Positions 24,254 to 33,384 are shown, counted from the first letter of the stretch. The stretch: 64,000 nucleotides of DNA from Sedimentibacter sp. SX930 (GCA_002155105.1 MUZD01000001.1:62001-126000), one strand, 5' to 3'. Numbers and translations: made by a program. The notes: generated by a model not told the origin, from the letters alone.

Positions 24254-26482
24254 ATGAAAGTAATAATGAAATACTTAAAACCTTTTGCCGGTACGATCCT
24301 GGTCAGCCTGCTGATTTTATTCGGGCAGGCGATCGGGGAATTGAGCCTGCCGAATCTGATGAGTGACATCGTCAATACCGGCATCCAGAACGGAGGCGTC
24401 GAACAGGAAGCGCCTGAAGCACTGCCGGCGGAAGGTTTCACGCTCATGACGCTGTTCATGGCTGAAGAAGACAAGGAAACGTTCCAGAACAGCTATCAGC
24501 TGATCGAGGGCGGATCGTCGGAAGCCAAAGCCTACAGCGAAGAATTCCCGGAAAGCCAGGAAACGGATTTCTACGTGCTGGATGAAACCAATCCGGAACA
24601 ACTGACCTCGCTGGAGAGCATCTTCAGCAAGGCAAGCTACAGCTTCGTGACATTCATGCAGGAAATGTCTGCTCAGCAAGGCAATGCTGCGGCAGTCGAT
24701 GCCGAGAGCGGCTTCGAGGATGCCGATATGAACCAACTTTACGCACTGCTGCCGCAATTGCAGCAGTTGCCGCAGGAAGCTTTCACGGCGTCCATGGACG
24801 TTGCCGATGCTGCCGAGCCGATGCTCTACAGCCAAATCGGGATCCTGTTTACGAAACTCTTCTATGAAGATCTCGGAGCAGATATGGATGCGCTCCAGAA
24901 CCAATACATTATGACAAAAGGCGCACAGATGCTCGCCATCGCAGTCGCTGTCTCTGTTGCTTCCGTAGCGGTCGCGTATTTCTCTTCGCGGATCGCCGCG
25001 AAAGTGTCCGGCCGGATGAGAAGGGATGTCTTCGCGAAAGTCGAAAGTTTTTCCAACACCGAGTTCGATAACTTTTCGACCGCATCCCTGATTACACGCA
25101 CGACCAATGACGTGCAACAGATCCAGCAACTGATCACGATCGGTATCCGCATGCTTTGCTATGCTCCTATTTTGGCTACTGGTGGCCTGATTATGGCGAT
25201 AGACAAGAGCGTTTCGCTGGCATGGACGATAGCCGTTGCGGTCATTGCCCTTGTCGGGATCATGATGACGATCCTGTCGATTGCGATGCCGAAGTTCAAA
25301 GTGCTGCAGAGTTTGACGGACAGATTGAATCTGGTCAGCCGCGAAAACCTTTCAGGCATGATGGTCATCCGCGCTTTCGGGAATGAACCATTTGAAGAAA
25401 ACCGCTTTAACGATGCTAATGAAGAGTACACCTACACAAACCGCTTTGTTCAGCGTTTGATGTCCCTGTTGATGCCGGCGATGATGCTCGTCATGAACGG
25501 TGTTTCGCTGCTGATCATCTGGTTCGGTAGTCAGCAAGTCGCTGATTCTGCCCTGCAGATTGGGGACATGATGGCTTACATCCAATATGTGATGCAGATT
25601 ATCATGGCATTCTTGATGATTTCGATGATGTTCATCTTCTTGCCGCGTGCATCTGTATCGGCAACACGGATCGGGGAAGTGTTGAATACGGATCTGAGCA
25701 TCACAGATCCAATCGATGCGCAACCAAGCTTAAAGAATGAAGGCCTCATCACCTTCAACCATGTTTCTTATCATTATCCGAAGGCGAACGAGAATGTATT
25801 GACCGATATCTCCTTTACGGCCAGACCAGGCGAAACGACGGCAATCATCGGTTCGACCGGTTCCGGAAAATCGACATTAATCAATCTGATTCCACGCTTT
25901 TATGATGTGACGGACGGCGCCATCGAAATCGACGGCATCGATATCCGGAAAATGACTCAGGCCGATCTGCGCCGCAACATCGGCTACGTTCCGCAAAAAG
26001 GGATGCTCTTCTCCGGAGACATCGCTTCAAATGTTCTGTACGGAAAAGACGACGCTTCGATGGAGGACATCATGAAAGCCATTGAAGTCGCCCAAGCGAA
26101 AAATTTCGTATCGGATATGGAAGACGGCATCGAAACGGCCATCGCACAAGGCGGCGGTAACGTCAGTGGAGGGCAGAAACAACGCTTGGCCATTGCCCGC
26201 GCGTTAGTGAAAAAAGCGCCGATCTACATTTTTGACGACAGCTTTTCAGCGTTGGACTTCAAAACGGATGCGGCACTGCGTTCTGCATTGCATGCCTACA
26301 CGGACAATGCAACCGTCCTGATCGTGGCGCAACGAATCAGCACCATCATGGATGCGGAGCAGATCATCGTCCTCGATAAAGGTAGGATCGTCGGGATAGG
26401 AACTCACGATGCATTGATGAAAAACTGTGAGACTTACCAAGAAATTGCTAAATCTCAGCTTTCAGAGGAGGAATTAGCATGA
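24254..26482 (+). CDS. Heterodimeric ABC exporter subunit with large extracellular insert, degenerate ATPase site
   Basis: 742 residues, about 160 longer than the usual half-transporter. The extra length lies between membrane helices 1 and 2 (about residues 40-220). It is acidic and hydrophilic, with low Cys and runs of Gln/Glu, as expected for an extracellular domain. The ATPase domain has consensus Walker A GSTGSGKST (about 532) and signature VSGGQ (about 635). It has aspartate instead of the catalytic glutamate (FDDSFSALD, about 659) and glutamine instead of the switch histidine (VAQRISTI, about 693), so it is the degenerate half. The stop overlaps the partner start by four bases. BmrCD-type exporters with extracellular domains are the nearest known analogues. 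Confidence 0.9.
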   Translation: MKVIMKYLKPFAGTILVSLLILFGQAIGELSLPNLMSDIVNTGIQNGGVEQEAPEALPAEGFTLMTLFMAEEDKETFQNSYQLIEGGSSEAKAYSEEFPESQETDFYVLDETNPEQLTSLESIFSKASYSFVTFMQEMSAQQGNAAAVDAESGFEDADMNQLYALLPQLQQLPQEAFTASMDVADAAEPMLYSQIGILFTKLFYEDLGADMDALQNQYIMTKGAQMLAIAVAVSVASVAVAYFSSRIAAKVSGRMRRDVFAKVESFSNTEFDNFSTASLITRTTNDVQQIQQLITIGIRMLCYAPILATGGLIMAIDKSVSLAWTIAVAVIALVGIMMTILSIAMPKFKVLQSLTDRLNLVSRENLSGMMVIRAFGNEPFEENRFNDANEEYTYTNRFVQRLMSLLMPAMMLVMNGVSLLIIWFGSQQVADSALQIGDMMAYIQYVMQIIMAFLMISMMFIFLPRASVSATRIGEVLNTDLSITDPIDAQPSLKNEGLITFNHVSYHYPKANENVLTDISFTARPGETTAIIGSTGSGKSTLINLIPRFYDVTDGAIEIDGIDIRKMTQADLRRNIGYVPQKGMLFSGDIASNVLYGKDDASMEDIMKAIEVAQAKNFVSDMEDGIETAIAQGGGNVSGGQKQRLAIARALVKKAPIYIFDDSFSALDFKTDAALRSALHAYTDNATVLIVAQRISTIMDAEQIIVLDKGRIVGIGTHDALMKNCETYQEIAKSQLSEEELA

Positions 26483-28344
26483 GCGAAATGAAACAAAAAA
26501 GACCGCAAGGCGGTCCTGGCGGAGGACATGGTCCGATGGCCGGCATGAGTGCGCCGGTCGTGAAAGCTAAGGACTTCAAAGGCGGGTTCAAAAAATTGGC
26601 CGCTTATCTGTCGCCCTTCAAATGGCTGATGGCAGTCGTCTTCATATTGGCGATTGCTTCCTCCCTATTTGGGATCGCTGGACCAAAAATCATGGCTTTG
26701 GCCATCGACAAATTGGTTGCCGGCATCATGCTGAAATTCACAGGCGGATCCGGCGAAATCGATTTCGATTATATCGGAACAGTTCTGTTGGGTCTTCTGG
26801 CCTTGTACGTGCTCAGTGCCGCTTTCTCTTATCTGCAAGGTTTTCTGATGTCGGGTGTCTCCGCAAAAGTTTCCTATAAACTGCGCAAAGACATCATGGA
26901 GAAAATCAACAAATTGCCGCTGGCCTATTTCCACAAGAACAGCCAAGGCGATGTGCTTTCCAGGATCACGAATGACGTGGACATCCTGAATACCAGCTTG
27001 AACCAAAGCTTAACCCAGATCATCACATCGATCACGACATTGGTGGGAGTCTTCATCATGATGCTGACGATCAGCTGGTCGCTGACGCTCGTCATCCTCG
27101 TCGTCCTGATTGTGTCCATGATGCTACTGATGCTGATCATGTCGAAGTCGCAGAAGCACTTCGTCAACCAGCAGAAATACTTGGGTGCGGTCAATGGCCA
27201 TGTCGAAGAGATGTACGGCGGACATGTAGTCATGAAAGCCTTCAACGGGGAAGAAAAATCCGTTGCCGCTTTCGATAAAGAGAACGATCAATTGATCGAG
27301 GCCGGCTTCAAGGCCGAGTTCCTTTCCGGTTTGATGATGCCTTTGTTGAGCCTAATCGGAAATCTTGGTTATGTCGTGGTCTGCATCATGGGGGGCGCGA
27401 TGGCTGCTGCCGGAAATATGACGATCGGGGATATCCAAGCCTTCCTGCAATACGTGCGCAACTTCACGCAACCTTTGACGCAAGTCGCTCAAGTGGGGAG
27501 TCAATTGCAACGGATGGTGGCTGCCTCTGAACGTATTTTCGAGTTCCTGGAAGAGGAAGAAGAGACAGTGACGGAAGCGAAAATCGAAATGGCGACTGCT
27601 GATGTCAAAGGAAATGTCCGCTTCGAGCACGTCAAGTTCGGCTATGAACCGGATCATCTGGTCATCAAGGACTTCTCCGCGGATATCAAAGAAGGACAAA
27701 AAGTCGCGCTCGTTGGTCCTACCGGTGCTGGCAAGACGACGATGGTGAAATTGTTGATGCGTTTCTACGACTTGACGGACGGCGCCATATATATAGATAA
27801 CCATAAACTTACCGATTTCACGCGCAGCGATCTGCGGACGGAATTCGGGATGGTGCTGCAGGATACTTGGCTGTACAATGGCACTATCATGGAAAACATC
27901 CGCTATGGGAAACTGGATGCGACGGATGAAGAAGTCATTGCCGCCGCAAAAGCTGCGCAGGTGGATCACTTTGTCAGGACGTTGCCGGATGGCTATGATA
28001 TGGTCCTGAACGAAGAAGCCAACAATGTTTCGCAAGGTGAAAAACAATTGCTGACGATCGCGCGCGCCATCCTTGCCGATCCGCAGATCATGATCCTGGA
28101 TGAAGCAACAAGCTCGGTCGATACGCGGACGGAAGTGCTGATCCAGAAAGCGATGGATACGCTGATGCAAGGCAGAACAAGCTTCATCATCGCGCATCGC
28201 CTGTCGACCATCAAAAATGCCGACCTGATCCTCTGCATGAACAACGGGGACATCGTCGAACAAGGCACCCACGAAGAATTGCTGGCTAAGGGCGGCTTCT
28301 ACGCCGACCTCTACAACAGCCAATTCGACGAAGGCGAAGAATAA
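26479..28344 (+). CDS. Heterodimeric ABC exporter subunit, canonical ATPase site
   Basis: 621 residues. The N-terminal tail of about 35 residues is rich in Gly, Pro and Met, followed by six membrane helices. The ATPase domain has Walker A GPTGAGKTT (about 413), signature VSQGE (about 517), Walker B with catalytic glutamate (MILDEATSSVD, about 538) and switch histidine (IAHRLSTI, about 572). It supplies the active hydrolysis site for the pair formed with the preceding gene, to which it is coupled by an ATGA overlap. A repeated structured element begins two bases after the stop codon. Confidence 0.9.
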   Translation: MSEMKQKRPQGGPGGGHGPMAGMSAPVVKAKDFKGGFKKLAAYLSPFKWLMAVVFILAIASSLFGIAGPKIMALAIDKLVAGIMLKFTGGSGEIDFDYIGTVLLGLLALYVLSAAFSYLQGFLMSGVSAKVSYKLRKDIMEKINKLPLAYFHKNSQGDVLSRITNDVDILNTSLNQSLTQIITSITTLVGVFIMMLTISWSLTLVILVVLIVSMMLLMLIMSKSQKHFVNQQKYLGAVNGHVEEMYGGHVVMKAFNGEEKSVAAFDKENDQLIEAGFKAEFLSGLMMPLLSLIGNLGYVVVCIMGGAMAAAGNMTIGDIQAFLQYVRNFTQPLTQVAQVGSQLQRMVAASERIFEFLEEEEETVTEAKIEMATADVKGNVRFEHVKFGYEPDHLVIKDFSADIKEGQKVALVGPTGAGKTTMVKLLMRFYDLTDGAIYIDNHKLTDFTRSDLRTEFGMVLQDTWLYNGTIMENIRYGKLDATDEEVIAAAKAAQVDHFVRTLPDGYDMVLNEEANNVSQGEKQLLTIARAILADPQIMILDEATSSVDTRTEVLIQKAMDTLMQGRTSFIIAHRLSTIKNADLILCMNNGDIVEQGTHEELLAKGGFYADLYNSQFDEGEE

Positions 28345-28345
28345 T

Positions 28346-28591
28346 AAGAAAAGCGGAACGGGTTCGTTCAGCCCTGAAAGAAATTTAGGAAATCGTGCCG
28401 ACTGAGCATCGTAGAGCGCAATATGCTGAGAGACTTCCTGCGTCAGCAGGTTAGTCGAATAGTATCCTTGGCTCGCAGAGACAAGGGGTTCTTTTATTCT
28501 TTCCGAAGGGCTTACCCGTGAAGCTAGCCATCATTAATGGATGCATGAAAATTTTGCAATCCTATGAAACACCTACGGTGATGCACTTTTG
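28346..28591 (+). ncRNA. Repeated structured element, copy 1 (candidate ncRNA or miniature mobile element)
   Basis: The first 78 bases (28346-28423) are identical to 59921-59998. The last about 90 bases (from about 28500) closely match 60013-60106. The middle about 76 bases are unique to this copy. Base pairing is conserved in both copies: GGGT and AGCCC near the 5' end pair with GGGCT and ACCC near the 3' half, and a CACC/GGTG hairpin closes the 3' end. Both copies directly follow a stop codon in the same orientation. I cannot assign an Rfam family from memory. Confidence 0.7.
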
Positions 28592-28640
28592 ATTCTATAA
28601 AAGATCTCTATTATGATAAAAAACTGCATTATGCAAGCCT

Positions 28641-28689
28641 AAAGAAGATGATCCCGATACGTAATCGGGATCATCTTCTTTATTTTTTT
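28641..28689 (+). terminator. Rho-independent terminator
   Basis: An 18-bp perfect stem (28641-28658 with 28664-28681) and a 5-base loop, followed by an A and seven T. It ends the ABC operon transcript after the repeated element. Confidence 0.88.
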
Positions 28690-28877
28690 GCCCATTTCCC
28701 AAAAAATAGTTGTGAAAGCGGATTTGTCAATACCGATTATAAAAAAAACTCATCTAAGAGTTCCCGATTGGAATTCAGATCCTCCGCAAGAAGGACATAA
28801 ACCTTTAACGGATGCCATCGTAGCACACTTATCTAAGTGAGGATGATTGCGTTCACAAATTATTAACAATAAAAAAG

Positions 28878-28906
28878 TTGTAACCGGTTACCGCCGATGG
28901 TATTAT
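28878..28906 (+). promoter_or_regulatory. Promoter with LacI-type operator, first GPH transporter
   Basis: TTGTAA (28878-28883), a 17-base spacer and TATTAT (28901-28906). The perfect 12-bp palindrome GTAACCGGTTAC (28880-28891) overlaps the -35 box and looks like a LacI/GalR-family operator. The surrounding 60 bases recur upstream of the third GPH gene. Between the terminator at 28689 and this promoter I see nothing else. Confidence 0.65.
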
Positions 28907-28997
28907 TTCCTTAGTTATTACAACTCAGTTTTATCAATCGCTTTTCGGATACTTTTAAACGCAACGGAGTTTCATAATGCGATAACGTTTATTGAAT

Positions 28998-29013
28998 TGT
29001 AAGCGCTAAAATT
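28998..29013 (+). promoter_or_regulatory. Probable cre (CcpA) site
   Basis: The sequence TTGTAAGCGCTAAAA matches the cre consensus except at one position near its end. It lies downstream of the promoter and 20 bases before the GPH start codon. The duplicate locus at 33.3 kb lacks it. Confidence 0.5.
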
Positions 29014-29033
29014 CAAAATATGGAGGGATTTTT

Positions 29034-30554
29034 ATGTCAAAAAATGATCCAACGGTTCTAAGTGAAACGAAACTCAACCGCGCCAAACTATGGCAAATCG
29101 TTTTATTCACTTTGAATAACTCATCAACAAATATTTACTTGTTCGCTTTTGGTTTTGTCGTCTACTATTCCACAGGCCTTGTAGGCTTAACCGCGTTGTT
29201 CGTCAGTCAAATTATGGGGTATATCCGTATCTTTGATGGGGTTATTGACCCGGCTATCGGCGTTTTGATCGATAAGACAGACACTAAATTTGGTAAGTAT
29301 CGTCCCATTATGGTTTTAGGAAATATTATTACTGTTATTTCATTCTTGGTATTATTTAATATTCATGGTCTGGGCGAAGGAATGAAAATTCCGGTTTTCT
29401 TACTTGCATTAGTCGTGCATAAAATCGGTTATTCCTTGCAAGCGACGGTTACAAAAGCCGGTCAAGCAGCTTTGACAAGCGATCCAAAACAACGTCCCAT
29501 CTTCAATATCGTTGATGGTTGGGTAACGACTTTATTGTTCACGGGTGGTCAAATTGTGGTCGCAAACCTCTTAGTACCGAAATACGGCGGATTTACTCCG
29601 GAATTCTTCAAAGTATTTATCCCAGGAATCATGATCATCTCAGCTGTCCTAGGAATTTTGGCAATTATTGGTATTGCGGAAAAAGACAACAAACAATACT
29701 TCGGGATTGGTGAAAAAACGACTAAAACATCTTTCAAAGATTACTGGGCAATCGTCAAAGGCAACAGACCTTTGCAAATGTTGACCATGGCAGCAGCTTT
29801 TGTGAAGTTCAATGCGCAAATGTTCGGAGACCAAGTTGTATTGATGATCCTGTTCGGTATCATCTTCGGTAACTTTGGCTTATCAGGAACAATCTCGTTA
29901 GTGCTGATTTTACCTAACCTTTTGTTCACAACCTTTGCGGCGACAATTGCGCAAAAAAGAGGATTGCGTTACTCCTATGTCCGTTACTTGCAAGGTGCTG
30001 TTGTTTCATTGGCCCTATTAGGCGGCTTGCTTTTCTTTGCGAACCCAGGTGACTTGAGCTTCTCTAACATAACGTTATGGACAGTTGCCTTTACAGTCGT
30101 TTTTGCTTGTGCAAAAGGATTCACATCCACTCCATCAGGCTTGGCCTTGACGATGGCAGCGGATGTCTCCGACTACGAAACTAGTGTTTCCGGACGTTAT
30201 GTTTCTGGAATGTTGAGCACCATGTTTTCATTGACTGACTCCGTGGCATCATCGTTCGCACCAATGTCGATTGGTTGGATCTTAGCCGCTGTAGGATTTG
30301 CGCAAGCCTATCCAACTGCTGACACGCCACTTTCGCCACAATTGCGCATGGCTGGTATTGTAATGATTTCAGTTTTGCCATTGGTCGGTACACTTATTGC
30401 TTTGACGTTTATGAAATTCTACCCATTGGATAAAGAAACAATGGAAAGCGTTCAAATTAAAATTGCAGCGATGAAACAATCTGACCCAAGTGATGATGAT
30501 AATGCAGAAATGCCTCAAGTAATCCCTAATACAATCCCTGCAATGAATGACTAA
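29034..30554 (+). CDS. GPH-family sugar:cation symporter (copy 1)
   Basis: 506 residues with about twelve hydrophobic segments and the GPH (MFS_2) pattern: GYIRIFDGVIDPAIGVLIDKTDTKFGKYRP in the helix 2-3 region (read in parts) and FTSTPSGLALTMAADVSDYE late in the protein. GPH proteins import glycosides, pentosides or hexuronides with Na+ or H+. The protein is about 94% identical by hand count to the product at 33385-34854. It is about 17 residues longer at the C terminus. GGAGGG precedes the ATG. A palindromic operator and cre site lie upstream. The substrate is unknown. Confidence 0.85.
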   Translation: MSKNDPTVLSETKLNRAKLWQIVLFTLNNSSTNIYLFAFGFVVYYSTGLVGLTALFVSQIMGYIRIFDGVIDPAIGVLIDKTDTKFGKYRPIMVLGNIITVISFLVLFNIHGLGEGMKIPVFLLALVVHKIGYSLQATVTKAGQAALTSDPKQRPIFNIVDGWVTTLLFTGGQIVVANLLVPKYGGFTPEFFKVFIPGIMIISAVLGILAIIGIAEKDNKQYFGIGEKTTKTSFKDYWAIVKGNRPLQMLTMAAAFVKFNAQMFGDQVVLMILFGIIFGNFGLSGTISLVLILPNLLFTTFAATIAQKRGLRYSYVRYLQGAVVSLALLGGLLFFANPGDLSFSNITLWTVAFTVVFACAKGFTSTPSGLALTMAADVSDYETSVSGRYVSGMLSTMFSLTDSVASSFAPMSIGWILAAVGFAQAYPTADTPLSPQLRMAGIVMISVLPLVGTLIALTFMKFYPLDKETMESVQIKIAAMKQSDPSDDDNAEMPQVIPNTIPAMND

Positions 30555-30659
30555 AGCTAAAACTTTATATTTTTGAGCAAAAGGAAAAATAATAATGATA
30601 GCGATTACGGGGATAGTCAGCCTAAACTAGACACCAAAAATAACGCTATCATGCAGCCC

Positions 30660-30702
30660 GAGAAGATGATGACGATAAACTGTCGGGGTCATCTTCTCTT
30701 AT
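30660..30702 (+). terminator. Terminator after first GPH gene
   Basis: A 10-bp perfect stem (30660-30669 with 30689-30698) with partial inner pairing and T-rich end. Its stem sequence resembles that of the terminator at 28641. A separate dyad GATAGCG/CGCTATC flanks 30598-30650. Confidence 0.7.
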
Positions 30703-30806
30703 TTAATACCATGATGCTTGGTGGGAGAATTAGCTGATTTGAAAAATATAAATTCAACCTATATAGAATAGTTCTCCAATTATTATAGAGAAAAGAGGAA
30801 AATCTG

Positions 30807-32267
30807 ATGGCAGAAGAAAAAATTGTCAAGCAGCAAAATTCAGCAAACGAAATGAAAAGCAGTCTAACCCTGAAGCATAAATTGGGTTATGGTGCTGGAG
30901 ATGCCGGTGGGGTTGCTACCCTAGTCTTGATCGGAACATTCATGAACCGATATCTTACAAACGTATTAGGCATACCATTTGCAACACTATCTGTACTGTT
31001 GCTCGTTTGGAATATTTGGGATATGGTCAATGACCCGATGATGGGTACTTTCATGGATAAGTCCTTCTCTAAATCACAGGGCCAAAAAGATAAGTTCCGT
31101 CCTTGGATGTTGCGCTCTATTCCATTGATTGTTATCGGTCTGATTGCATTCTTCTCCGTACCTTCAATGTTTGATGGTATGATGCGTTTAGTAGCTATTT
31201 TTCTATTAAAAGTTCTCTACGAATTAGGTTACACTATGATGAACATTGCCATGGGATCAGTTCTTGGGGTAATGGCCTTAAACGATAGAGAAAGAACTAC
31301 TTTATCTTCGGCTCGTGGTATGGGATCAACAGTCGGTGGTCTGATCAGTTCAATGTCTATACCGTTGATTCTTGCACGTTTAGGTGAAAACACAACCGGT
31401 TATATGGTTTCAGGTATCTTCGCGGCTATCTTAGGTGGTGCACTGATCTTCTTCCACTATTGGGGAACTGAAGAACGGAATGCTGCAGCGAAACTTGCCG
31501 CAGAAGAACAAGCAGAACCGACAAAATTCTCAGATATTTTTGTTACATTAGCTAAAAACAAAGCGTTCTTGTCACTTTGTTTACACTCGATTGTAATCGT
31601 TTTTGGTTCAACCTTATTCAATACAACGCTTCCTTATATTTATGGCGATGTATTTGGTGATATTGGTTTAATGGGAACTGCTGCATTAATCGGTCAAGGG
31701 TTACCAGTAGTGCTGTTACTTATCGCTCCATACTTGGTAAAATTCATTGGATCTACAGTTAAAGTAATCCGTACTTATTTACTATTGAGTGCCGCTATCT
31801 TTATTGGCTTGTACTTCTGGAAATTAGTGGGTGACTTGCCACCAGTCCTATACATGGTTTCTGCCAGCGTCGGTATTGCTTTCATGCTGATGTCCGTTCA
31901 ACTTCAATGGGGTCTTGTTTCAGAATCCATTGACTACAACGAATACATCACTGGCAAACGCTCCGAAGGTTCCATCTACGGTAACTTCTCGCTGACAAGA
32001 CGTCTTGGCCAAATGTTGGCGCAATCCCTTGTTGTCTTGATGATTGGTTGGATTGGTTACAGCCAACAGGCCGCTCAAGCTGGTCAAGCGCAATCAGCTG
32101 AAGCTGTTGAAGGATTAGTTCTAATGAACCTTGTTGGTCCAGCCGTTTGTGCTTTATTATCATGGGTTTCATTCAAATTCATTTGGAACATTACTGATGA
32201 AACACGTGAGGCGATGACTTCAGCTCGTCTGGCAAGACTTGAGGAATTTGATAAGAAAAATGATTAA
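30807..32267 (+). CDS. GPH-family sugar:cation symporter (divergent paralogue)
   Basis: 486 residues, twelve hydrophobic segments. The N-terminal LKHKLGYGAGDAGG and the following NIWDMVNDPMMGTFMDKS are the GPH signature (conserved Asp residues of helix 2). The C-terminal half carries QLQWGLVSESIDYNEYITGKRSEG, another family mark. It is only distantly similar to the other two GPH proteins of this block. GAGGAAA precedes the ATG. The gene is followed 27 bases later by the creatininase-family gene, so the pair probably forms an operon for one compound. Base composition is visibly AT-richer than the flanking regions. Confidence 0.85.
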   Translation: MAEEKIVKQQNSANEMKSSLTLKHKLGYGAGDAGGVATLVLIGTFMNRYLTNVLGIPFATLSVLLLVWNIWDMVNDPMMGTFMDKSFSKSQGQKDKFRPWMLRSIPLIVIGLIAFFSVPSMFDGMMRLVAIFLLKVLYELGYTMMNIAMGSVLGVMALNDRERTTLSSARGMGSTVGGLISSMSIPLILARLGENTTGYMVSGIFAAILGGALIFFHYWGTEERNAAAKLAAEEQAEPTKFSDIFVTLAKNKAFLSLCLHSIVIVFGSTLFNTTLPYIYGDVFGDIGLMGTAALIGQGLPVVLLLIAPYLVKFIGSTVKVIRTYLLLSAAIFIGLYFWKLVGDLPPVLYMVSASVGIAFMLMSVQLQWGLVSESIDYNEYITGKRSEGSIYGNFSLTRRLGQMLAQSLVVLMIGWIGYSQQAAQAGQAQSAEAVEGLVLMNLVGPAVCALLSWVSFKFIWNITDETREAMTSARLARLEEFDKKND

Positions 32268-32294
32268 CCAGGAGCATAATAGCGAGGTGCACTT

Positions 32295-33149
32295 ATGAAA
32301 TTAAGAAGTCACTTATTGAATGTTTTGGTCAATGATGAAGTGGAGGCTTACTTAAAGGAGAGCGATGTCATCATCGTGCCTTTTGGACCAACCGAACTCC
32401 ATGGCGGCCTACCATTGGATTGCGAAACAATATTGGCTGAGGGGATTGCCTTGTTGATGGCAGAAAGGACAAACTCACTTGTCCTTCCGCATGTCCCGTA
32501 TATTTATTCAGGGGCAACCGCCTCAGGCAAGGGAACCATCCAATTAACCGTTAGGGAAAGTGCCGATATGCTGCAGGGTCTGGCACAGTCCTTATTGCGA
32601 TCAGGCTTCAAAAAGCAAATCTTCATTAGTCTGCACGGCCCAGCTCATATCTCAATGAATCCGGTTGTGCGTGATTTCTTTGATGAAACAGGCGTAGCCA
32701 TCCTCTATATTGATGGCATGATAACCGCCCAGAAATCCGGCGTCTTTTCAGATCCGAAAGAGATGATGCTCAATTTGGATAAGATGATTCTTGGGGCTTA
32801 CAAGTTACGTAATCGTTTGGATGATATATTGCTGAGCTCTGATTATGCAGAACCAGTTACCCAGACTCCATCAGTTTTCGGTAACCTAAGTGCCCAAGCC
32901 TTTCAATCGGGAGCAACAGGTTATTATTTCAAGGAACATTCAGACCATATGGCAACCTCTGCGATACCTGATATTGAAACGCGAGACCGCATGGCAGAAG
33001 AGGGAATGGTACTGCTGAATAAGATGGTGGATGCAATTGATTTTCCAACTTTACTTAAGGAAATGGCGATTCAAGAAGATTATCTTGAAGAGGTTTACGA
33101 TCGTTACCCACACGTGCCGGCTGCCTACAATCGACACAAAAACATTTAA
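32295..33149 (+). CDS. Creatininase-family metal-dependent hydrolase
   Basis: 284 residues. IIVPFGPTELHGGLPLDCET (about residues 26-45) contains the Glu, His and Asp metal ligands of creatininase-family amidohydrolases, and SGATASGKGTIQL fits the next conserved block. The family segment usually written NGHGGN is here SLHGPAH, so substrate recognition probably differs from creatininase. Some family members hydrolyse keto-sugar ring bonds, which would suit the adjacent GPH transporter, but this is inference. A GCGAGGTGCAC sequence precedes the ATG as a modest ribosome binding site. Confidence 0.75.
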   Translation: MKLRSHLLNVLVNDEVEAYLKESDVIIVPFGPTELHGGLPLDCETILAEGIALLMAERTNSLVLPHVPYIYSGATASGKGTIQLTVRESADMLQGLAQSLLRSGFKKQIFISLHGPAHISMNPVVRDFFDETGVAILYIDGMITAQKSGVFSDPKEMMLNLDKMILGAYKLRNRLDDILLSSDYAEPVTQTPSVFGNLSAQAFQSGATGYYFKEHSDHMATSAIPDIETRDRMAEEGMVLLNKMVDAIDFPTLLKEMAIQEDYLEEVYDRYPHVPAAYNRHKNI

Positions 33150-33161
33150 ATAGTTTCACAG

Positions 33162-33193
33162 ACTGCTCCCCGTAATATGGGGGCAGTTTTTTT
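33162..33193 (+). terminator. Terminator of the GPH2-creatininase unit
   Basis: A stem of nine pairs with one bulged T (33162-33171 with 33179-33187) is followed by seven T. Confidence 0.8.
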
Positions 33194-33268
33194 ATATTCA
33201 TTGTCAAAAGCAGGTGTAGATCACTTTTCCAAGAAAAAAGCGTTCACAAAGTATTAACAATAAAAAAG

Positions 33269-33297
33269 TTGTAACCGCTTACTTTCGATGGTATCAT
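33269..33297 (+). promoter_or_regulatory. Promoter of third GPH gene with degenerate operator
   Basis: TTGTAA (33269-33274), 17 bases, TATCAT (33292-33297). The dyad GTAACCGCTTAC (33271-33282) has one mismatched pair compared with the perfect copy at 28880. Flanking bases match the first GPH promoter, showing that the regulatory region was duplicated too. Confidence 0.6.
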
Positions 33298-33384
33298 TTC
33301 CTTAGATATTATAACTTAGTTTCATAATGTGATAATCGAATTTGGTGAAGAAATTTTGAAATTATTAATATGGAGGGGATTGTT

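Noticed and set aside
28346-28591. 6S RNA, tmRNA or RNase P RNA as identity of the repeated element
   Set aside because: None of the conserved sequences of those RNAs is present, and two copies 31 kb apart after unrelated genes do not fit single-copy housekeeping RNAs.
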